This document shows positions 5,798 to 10,813 of a stretch of DNA of 10,813 bases, piece by piece. Origin of the DNA: an uncultured Candidatus Saccharibacteria bacterium (GTDB lineage Bacteria > Patescibacteriota > Saccharimonadia > Saccharimonadales > Saccharimonadaceae); the NCBI GenBank assembly GCA_937919305.1, contig CALFQW010000085.1, positions 1 through 10,813 on the forward strand. Direction: 5' to 3'. The translations under genes were made by a program, and so were the position numbers. The notes below the pieces were generated by a model that was not told the DNA's origin, ran no database searches, and saw nothing but the letters and a program-made list of their open reading frames with translations. Position 1 is the first letter of the stretch, and each line of letters starts with the position of its first letter.

Positions 5798-7240
5798 CTA
5801 AAACAGTTTACTGCGTATTATTTTGTTTACGAGACCCGGATTAGCGCTACCCTTAGAGGCCTTCATCACTTGACCGACTAGATAACCAATCGCTTTATCG
5901 TTACCATTCTTAATATCAGAGATGACTTTCTCTGAAGCAGGATCTTCAAGAACTGCGCTAATAATACGTTCAAGCTCATCCTTGTCGTTGTTCTGTAGCA
6001 GCCCTAGCTCATCTGCAATTTCTCTGGGTGACGAGTCATCTCTTCCCATTGCATGAAGTACCTGTTTTGCAGAAGTAGAGCTCAGCTCACCATCACTCAT
6101 CAGCATAGACAACGATATAAGCCTCTCGGTGGACAGAAGCTCTTTGATACGACCCTCATAAACACTCACTAGCCAATGCGCTACGCGTGTAGCGTGTTCT
6201 TTGTTACTCATCTTTAAGACATTTATAACAATGTTTGCTCTATCCCTATCCTCTAGCAAGCTATTCACGACGGATATATCCAAGCCTAGCTCTGCAAGTG
6301 AAGATCTGTAATCATTTGGAAGAGTAGGCATACTCTGCTTTACCGAGTCAACTCTTGATTGCTCGATGATGAGCGGCGGCAAATCAGGATCAGGGAAATA
6401 TCTATAATCATGGGCATCTTCTTTAGACCTCTGAGCGATTGTTTTTTGTTTGTCTTCGTTCCATCCTCGGGTTTCTTGTACAACAAGATCGCTTTTGTCG
6501 AGTATCTCTGCTTGACGTAAACATTCATACTCTGCAGCCTTCTCTACTGCTCTAAACGAGTTAATATTTTTGATCTCTGCACGGGTTCCTAGCTCATCAG
6601 AACCTTTCGGAGCAAGTGAGATATTTACATCAAACCGCATATTGCCCTGGTATAGATCACCGTTCGTAACATCTGCATACGTCATGAGAAGATATAGCTC
6701 TTGAGCAAATGCACGAGCATCTGATGGACTATGCATATCCGCTTCCGAGACTATCTCTATCAACGGGGTGCCAGCACGGTTTAGGTCAACGTAGCTGACG
6801 TTTTTGCCGCTGGGATGCGTTAATTTGCCAGCATCTTCCTCGAGGTGAGCATGATGAATGCGAATTTTTTGAGATGAGCCGTCTTTCATGTCCACTTTGA
6901 CATAGCCGCCAACGATCACCGGTTCCTGAAGCTGTGTGATCTGATAGCCTTTCGGGAGGTCGGGATAAAAATAATGCTTTCGCTCAAAACGACTGAGCTG
7001 AGGTATTTCGGCGTTGAGCGCTAAACCAGCTCGAATAGCTCTTTCTACTGCCCCGTCATTCAGCACTGGTAAAACCCCCGGCATACCAAAACACACTTCG
7101 TTCACTGTTGTATTTGGGCTAGAATCACGAGAGTCATTACTCGCTGAACTAAACAGTTTACTGAGAGTATTTAGCTGAACGTGACATTCGATGCCTATCG
7201 TTGGAGTATATCTATCAAATACTCTGTCTAGTTTGCTCAT
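5798..7240 (-). CDS. gatB: Aspartyl/glutamyl-tRNA(Asn/Gln) amidotransferase subunit B
   Basis: GatB binds the misacylated Glu-tRNA(Gln) or Asp-tRNA(Asn), phosphorylates the side-chain carboxylate with ATP and accepts ammonia delivered from GatA. The protein is 480 residues, normal for the family. The N-terminal catalytic domain opens with TPTIGIECHVQLNTLSKLFS (13-31) and contains FYPDLPKGYQITQ, HAHLEEDAGKL, YVDLNRAGTPLIEIVSE and ETRGWNEDKQKTIAQRSKEDAHDYRYFPDPDLPPL, all family signatures. The C-terminal helical and YqeY-like domain (about 330-480) ends in GQVMKASKGSANPGLVNKIIRSKLF. The ATG at 7240 overlaps the preceding stop codon as ATGA and has a G-rich GGGGG just upstream, consistent with translational coupling to orf138. 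Confidence 0.98.
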   Translation of the reverse strand: MSKLDRVFDRYTPTIGIECHVQLNTLSKLFSSASNDSRDSSPNTTVNEVCFGMPGVLPVLNDGAVERAIRAGLALNAEIPQLSRFERKHYFYPDLPKGYQITQLQEPVIVGGYVKVDMKDGSSQKIRIHHAHLEEDAGKLTHPSGKNVSYVDLNRAGTPLIEIVSEADMHSPSDARAFAQELYLLMTYADVTNGDLYQGNMRFDVNISLAPKGSDELGTRAEIKNINSFRAVEKAAEYECLRQAEILDKSDLVVQETRGWNEDKQKTIAQRSKEDAHDYRYFPDPDLPPLIIEQSRVDSVKQSMPTLPNDYRSSLAELGLDISVVNSLLEDRDRANIVINVLKMSNKEHATRVAHWLVSVYEGRIKELLSTERLISLSMLMSDGELSSTSAKQVLHAMGRDDSSPREIADELGLLQNNDKDELERIISAVLEDPASEKVISDIKNGNDKAIGYLVGQVMKASKGSANPGLVNKIIRSKLF

Positions 7241-7653
7241 AATGCCCCCAAGTCTCTCAGCGCATCGCGAAAAATATTCAGCGCGTCTTCAGTCTGACGC
7301 TTCGTTATCTGCATGTCATGTTCGTGGGCTATACGGTTCCTGAGCTTATGTGCACGCCAAACAGCATCAATCTTGGACAGGTATCCACTAGAATTCTTCA
7401 GTCTTTGACCCATTGAATCACCTTTTACGCCTCTCTCGCGGAGAGCGGAATCTAACAGCTTATCTGCGTTGAGCACCGCCAACTGCCAACTATCGGGACT
7501 ATCTCCCTTTTTTTGAGTTATTTGCAGCCAGTTGCTACGATACTTATCTTGATCAAGTGAGCTACCGCCGCGACGTGTTAGCGATATCAGAATCAGGAGC
7601 CCTATGCCGATGCATACCACGACAACGAACATGATGCCAATAAGTGGGTCCAT
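7237..7653 (-). CDS. Membrane-anchored small protein with HEPN-like Rx4H motif, inside the gat operon
   Basis: This 138-residue protein of unknown function starts with one membrane helix (about 4-26) and a basic RR stop, leaving the rest in the cytoplasm. The soluble part looks all-helical: WQLAVLNADKLLDSALRERG (56-75), a loop with MGQRLKN, then VWRAHKLRNRIAHEHD (98-113) and an amphipathic final helix. R105-x4-H110 followed by E111 fits the Rx4-6H motif of HEPN domains, many of which are RNases or nucleotide-binding partners; the helix-loop-helix arrangement also fits. HEPN activity is inference. The gene overlaps gatA by 1 nt (TAATG) and gatB by 4 nt (ATGA), so it is translated with the amidotransferase subunits. 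I recall similar proteins in Patescibacteria but cannot confirm that the position is conserved. Confidence 0.85.
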   Translation of the reverse strand: MDPLIGIMFVVVVCIGIGLLILISLTRRGGSSLDQDKYRSNWLQITQKKGDSPDSWQLAVLNADKLLDSALRERGVKGDSMGQRLKNSSGYLSKIDAVWRAHKLRNRIAHEHDMQITKRQTEDALNIFRDALRDLGAL

Positions 7654-9032
7654 TATGAATTCACCGCCTCTATGTCCTCTGCAATTGTAAGTAGCGCTGC
7701 ATCGTTGTTTTGTGCAGCGACTATCTGTATACCTACTGGCATACCACTCGTTTTTACCGGCACGCTGATAGCAGGTAGGCCAGCAAGGCTAGCGGGCACG
7801 GTCATCTTATCCATCATATACATACTCAACGGATCTGATTTGTGCCCTAGCTCGAAAGCGCTCGTCGGCGCTACTGGACCGACCAGTGCATCAAACTGGT
7901 CGAAAATATCAGTGAACCCTCTCAAGAGCAGCGTTCTTGCTTGTGCAGCTTTCTTGTAATATGCATCGTAGTATCCGCTCGACAAGATGTAATTTCCAAT
8001 TAATATTCGTCGCTTTGTTTCTGGCATCAAGCCAGCACTTCGGCTTGAGCGAAACATTGTTTTGAGTTCGTTGTTTTCAGATCGATTGCCATATCGTACA
8101 CCATCATAGCGCGCCAAATTGGATGCTATCTCAGCAGGAACAATGACGTAATATATGGCCAAAGCGCTTTCGAGGATAGGCAATGAGACTTCTTCAGCTT
8201 GATAACCGAGGCCTTCTAGCCTCGATATAGTCGATGTGACGGCATTTTCAACTTCATCATCTACCCCATTACCAAACCATTCTTTTATCACGCCTATTCG
8301 TTTTTTATGTTGCGCAGTTTTATCATACGGGCTGTCAATAGTAGTGCTGTCTTTACTGTCCCGACCTGAGACAACCCTCATCACCGCTTCTACATCTATA
8401 ACTGAATTTGCTAGAACACCAACTACGTCTGTACTGCTAGCCATAGCAATGACACCGTATCGACTGACGCTACCGTATGAAGGCTTAAGGCCGACAACAC
8501 CACAAAAACTAGCAGGCTCACGAATCGAGCCTCCGGTATCAGTTCCGAGTGCAAACGGGACAATATCAGCAGCTACCGCCGCAGCAGAACCTCCAGAGCT
8601 ACCGCCTGCAACTCGACGTTTGTCATGTGGGTTAAGTGTCGGCCCAAAAAATGAGTTTTCAGTGCTACCGCCATGCCCAAACGAATCTAAGTTTACCTTG
8701 CCAATACATACCGCACCTGCTTGTTCTAGCCGCTCAATAGCTTCAGCTTGATATGGTGCAGAGAAGTTATCGAGAATCTTGGAGGCGGCAGTACTATGTG
8801 AGTCGCGAGTCAATATATTATCCTTTGCGACGAAAGGTATACCAAATAGCGGTAGTTTTTTTCTATCCGCGATATCTATTTGATCAAGCTCTTTAGATCG
8901 ATCTATAGCCCTATCCTCAACTATCTCAATCAAAGCATTATGCATGTCGTCTTTTGCTCGGGTTATGCTCTCAGCCACAACTGCTTGAACCGAGTCGTTT
9001 TCAATGCGTTTTCGTACGTCGCTAATTGTCAT
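7653..9032 (-). CDS. gatA: Aspartyl/glutamyl-tRNA(Asn/Gln) amidotransferase subunit A
   Basis: GatA is the amidase that hydrolyses glutamine and passes ammonia to GatB. The 459-residue protein belongs to the amidase signature family. The Ser-cisSer-Lys triad is complete: K70 in FVAKDN, S145 in GGSSGGS and the nucleophile S169 in TDTGGSIREPASFCG, with the spacings (75 and 24 residues) seen in characterised GatA proteins. FDALVGPVAPTSAF and TVPASLAGLPAISVP are conserved C-terminal signatures. It is slightly shorter than the usual 480-490 residues, mostly through a compact C-terminus, with nothing essential missing. The ATG at 9032 overlaps the gatC stop (ATGA), with AAGGG 7 nt upstream inside gatC as Shine-Dalgarno. 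Confidence 0.98.
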   Translation of the reverse strand: MTISDVRKRIENDSVQAVVAESITRAKDDMHNALIEIVEDRAIDRSKELDQIDIADRKKLPLFGIPFVAKDNILTRDSHSTAASKILDNFSAPYQAEAIERLEQAGAVCIGKVNLDSFGHGGSTENSFFGPTLNPHDKRRVAGGSSGGSAAAVAADIVPFALGTDTGGSIREPASFCGVVGLKPSYGSVSRYGVIAMASSTDVVGVLANSVIDVEAVMRVVSGRDSKDSTTIDSPYDKTAQHKKRIGVIKEWFGNGVDDEVENAVTSTISRLEGLGYQAEEVSLPILESALAIYYVIVPAEIASNLARYDGVRYGNRSENNELKTMFRSSRSAGLMPETKRRILIGNYILSSGYYDAYYKKAAQARTLLLRGFTDIFDQFDALVGPVAPTSAFELGHKSDPLSMYMMDKMTVPASLAGLPAISVPVKTSGMPVGIQIVAAQNNDAALLTIAEDIEAVNS

Positions 9033-9319
9033 TCTATAACCCTTGGCACGACGATCGATCCATCATTCGAAAAAGGGACATTACTCATCAGTTGCTCGTG
9101 ACCAACCTGTTGGCTGACAGCATCTTCCCGCACTACCGAGCTCTGACCATGAACATAATAAGTAGGCTCAACCCCATCAGTATTGATGTGCTGTAGCTGA
9201 TCTATGTACTCCAAGATGTTTGCAAGATCCGCAGTGAGCGCCTCGGCCTCATCACCATCGAGCTGCAAACTACTCATAGTTGCTAAGCTTGCAATATCAT
9301 CTCTTGAAATTTTTGTCAT
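9029..9319 (-). CDS. gatC: Aspartyl/glutamyl-tRNA(Asn/Gln) amidotransferase subunit C
   Basis: GatC is the small subunit that wraps around and stabilises the GatA-GatB complex. The 96-residue length is typical. The N-terminal helical part ISRDDIASLATMSSLQLDGDEAEALTADLANILEYIDQL (4-42) and the middle NTDGVEPTYYVHG..VVREDAV segment match family consensus. It is first in the operon gatC-gatA-orf138-gatB, and all junctions overlap by 1-4 nt. The ATG at 9319 has no Shine-Dalgarno and lies 7 nt after a -10 box in the 65-bp gap after uvrB, so the operon probably starts with a leaderless message. Confidence 0.96.
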   Translation of the reverse strand: MTKISRDDIASLATMSSLQLDGDEAEALTADLANILEYIDQLQHINTDGVEPTYYVHGQSSVVREDAVSQQVGHEQLMSNVPFSNDGSIVVPRVIE

Positions 9320-9326
9320 AATTACT

Positions 9327-9355
9327 ATTCTATCGTAATAAGTTCAGTCAAACAA
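9327..9355 (-). promoter_or_regulatory. Promoter of the gat operon, predicted leaderless
   Basis: On the minus strand, TTGTTT at 9350-9355 (-35-like) is separated by exactly 17 bp from TAGAAT at 9327-9332 (-10, 5 of 6 to TATAAT). The -10 ends 7 nt before the gatC ATG at 9319, so the transcript should begin at the start codon. It is the only promoter in the window with both hexamers at ideal spacing. An overlapping TTGACT at 9346-9351 would be too close to the -10 (13 bp). Confidence 0.6.
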
Positions 9356-9384
9356 TTTGCATAATCTTGGAGAGAACTGTAGAT

Positions 9385-10813
9385 TTACTTTGCTTTCAAT
9401 TCGTTTATTATATCTCTTAACTCTGCAGCTTTTTCAAACTCGAGATTGGCACTAGCTAGCTCCATTTGCGCTGTCAACTCTCGAATTAATGCCGGATATT
9501 CGTCTTTTGGTATCTTCTTGATGTCGATTTTAGCTTTTTTATCATCTTTTTGAGGAATTATTGATCGCAAGCCATCACCAACCACCTTAGCAACACCCTT
9601 TGGCGTAATGTTATTCTCCTTGTTATAAACAGCTTGGATCTCGCGACGTCTATCCGTTTCTTCGATTGCACGCTTCATACTGTCGGTCATATTATCAGCG
9701 TACATAATCACCCTACCGCTTACATGTCGTGCTGCGCGACCGATGGTCTGTATCAGAGCACTTGAGCTCCTCAAAAAGCCTTCTTTATCTGCATCCATGA
9801 TCGCAACGAGACTAACCTCGGGAAGATCTAGGCCTTCTCTCAGTAAATTGATACCCACGAGCACATCATAGACTCCTAGACGAAGATCTCTCAATATATC
9901 GCCTCTCTCTAATGTATCGACTTCGCTATGTATGTAAGCGGTCTTTATATCTAACTCTTGAAGATAGGTCGATAGGTCCTCAGCCATCCTTTTCGTCAGG
10001 GTAGTGACAAGTACGCGCTGGTTGTTTGATATCCTATCTTTTATCTCTAGTAGAAGGTCATCGATCTGACCATCGATTTTTCTCACTTCGATCTCCGGGT
10101 CCAAGAGGCCAGTAGGTCGTATGACCTGCTGCGCCGGCTTCGGCGAGTGCGATAGCTCATACTCTGCAGGTGTTGCTGATACATATATAGCTTGATTGAT
10201 GTGTCTATCGAACTCAGAAAACGTAAGTGGTCTGTTATCTAGTGCGCTTGGGAGGCGAAACCCATGTTCGACCAATACCTCTTTACGAGCACGATCACCG
10301 TTGTACATACCTCGAACTTGCGGTAACGTCATGTGTGACTCGTCAACTAGCAGTAGAAAATCATCGGGAAAATAATCTAGCAGTGTCGCCGGCTGCTCTC
10401 CTTGTTCTCGATTTGTGAGGTATCGACTGTAGTTTTCAATACCTTTAACAAACCCTGTCTCTTCTAGCATCTCAATATCAAACTTTGTTCGCTGTTCGAT
10501 TCTTTGCGCTTCAAGTAGCTGATTGTTTGAGCGAAAATGCTCAAGTCGTTCCTTCAATTCATCCTTGATATGCTCAATCGCTCCTCGCAATTTGTCTTGA
10601 GGAGTAACGTAGTGGGAGCTTGGGAATATCTTTACACTATCAGGCTCTCGTACTATCTCGCCGGTCAACGGATTGCTGACCTCGATGACATCACCAACTT
10701 TGAGCTCATCTTCTAATGATTTGACATGATCATGACTATATTCACTAACATGAAGCTGCCCAATGACATTATCAGCCAACTCGAGTGTTGCATTTTTAGG
10801 TTCTACAGTAACA
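9385..10813 (-). CDS. uvrB: Excinuclease ABC subunit UvrB, C-terminal part (runs off the right edge)
   Basis: UvrB is the damage-verifying ATPase of nucleotide excision repair, loading with UvrA and recruiting UvrC. The last 475 residues are here; about 190 N-terminal residues, including Walker A and the damage-probing hairpin, lie beyond the edge. Visible signatures are [64 protein letters not shown] (motif II, DESH), [57 protein letters not shown] and QTIGRAARH (motif VI). The C-terminal UVR domain that contacts UvrC is intact ([28 protein letters not shown]). The open frame continues upstream through 10812, so the TTG at 10779 is not a real start. The first 45 visible residues, normally the end of the UvrA-binding domain 2, match the family poorly up to NPLTGEIV. 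Confidence 0.97.
   Translation of the reverse strand, partial: VTVEPKNATLELADNVIGQLHVSEYSHDHVKSLEDELKVGDVIEVSNPLTGEIVREPDSVKIFPSSHYVTPQDKLRGAIEHIKDELKERLEHFRSNNQLLEAQRIEQRTKFDIEMLEETGFVKGIENYSRYLTNREQGEQPATLLDYFPDDFLLLVDESHMTLPQVRGMYNGDRARKEVLVEHGFRLPSALDNRPLTFSEFDRHINQAIYVSATPAEYELSHSPKPAQQVIRPTGLLDPEIEVRKIDGQIDDLLLEIKDRISNNQRVLVTTLTKRMAEDLSTYLQELDIKTAYIHSEVDTLERGDILRDLRLGVYDVLVGINLLREGLDLPEVSLVAIMDADKEGFLRSSSALIQTIGRAARHVSGRVIMYADNMTDSMKRAIEETDRRREIQAVYNKENNITPKGVAKVVGDGLRSIIPQKDDKKAKIDIKKIPKDEYPALIRELTAQMELASANLEFEKAAELRDIINELKAK

Noticed and set aside
5801..7163. The 13-mer AAACAGTTTACTG occurs twice, near 5801-5813 and 7151-7163.
   Set aside because: Both copies are inside gatB and encode the same short peptide SKLF, once near the N-terminus and once at the C-terminal end. 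A coding coincidence explains it; there is no flanking repeat.
9320..9384. A tRNA, riboswitch or terminator in the gap between gatC and uvrB.
   Set aside because: The 65 bp hold only the gat promoter; no cloverleaf, GC-rich stem or T-run is visible.

Overview
This window is a gene-dense chromosomal stretch (roughly 40-45% G+C by eye) with no mobile element, RNA gene, CRISPR array or long non-coding region. Every large gene has its best-known counterpart in core bacterial housekeeping. Several traits suggest a Candidate Phyla Radiation/Patescibacteria genome, most likely Candidatus Saccharibacteria: very short intergenic gaps, small one- to three-helix membrane proteins (one resembling the DUF5665 family), a type IV pilus ATPase, and a gatCAB operon with an extra small gene between gatA and gatB. 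This assignment comes from memory of these families, not from a search. Genes end normally at TAA, TAG and TGA, so the standard bacterial code fits.

Layout, left to right. Positions 1-568 (minus) hold the N-terminal part of a PilB/GspE-type pilus assembly ATPase. Diverging from it is the only plus-strand gene, a SpoU/TrmH-family RNA 2'-O-methyltransferase (625-1110), whose tail overlaps the tail of dnaE by 8 bp. dnaE (1103-4750, minus) is a full-length DNA polymerase III alpha subunit with an apparently intact PHP domain. Upstream of dnaE, on the same strand, are three small membrane proteins: a DUF5665-like protein (4771-5088), a single-helix protein (5104-5343) and a GlsB/YeaQ/YmgE-like protein (5459-5734). 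Next comes the tightly overlapping operon gatC-gatA-orf138-gatB (9319 down to 5798, minus), encoding the Asp/Glu-tRNA amidotransferase plus a membrane-anchored protein with a HEPN-like Rx4H motif. The window closes with the C-terminal 475 residues of UvrB (9385 to beyond 10813, minus).

Two regulatory patterns stand out. First, dnaE, gatC and the SpoU-type gene each have a -10-like hexamer ending exactly 7 nt before the ATG and no good Shine-Dalgarno at that position; this is what leaderless mRNAs should look like. pilB is close to this pattern. Second, the two small membrane protein genes at 5104-5343 and 5459-5734 have Shine-Dalgarno sequences and leaders. Each has a TATACT -10 box overlapped by a palindrome (5387-5423 and 5755-5769), so they may be regulated as a pair.

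I see no clearly new multi-gene system. The most promising lead is the HEPN-like membrane protein translationally coupled inside the gat operon, followed by the leaderless promoter architecture and the palindromic operator candidates.
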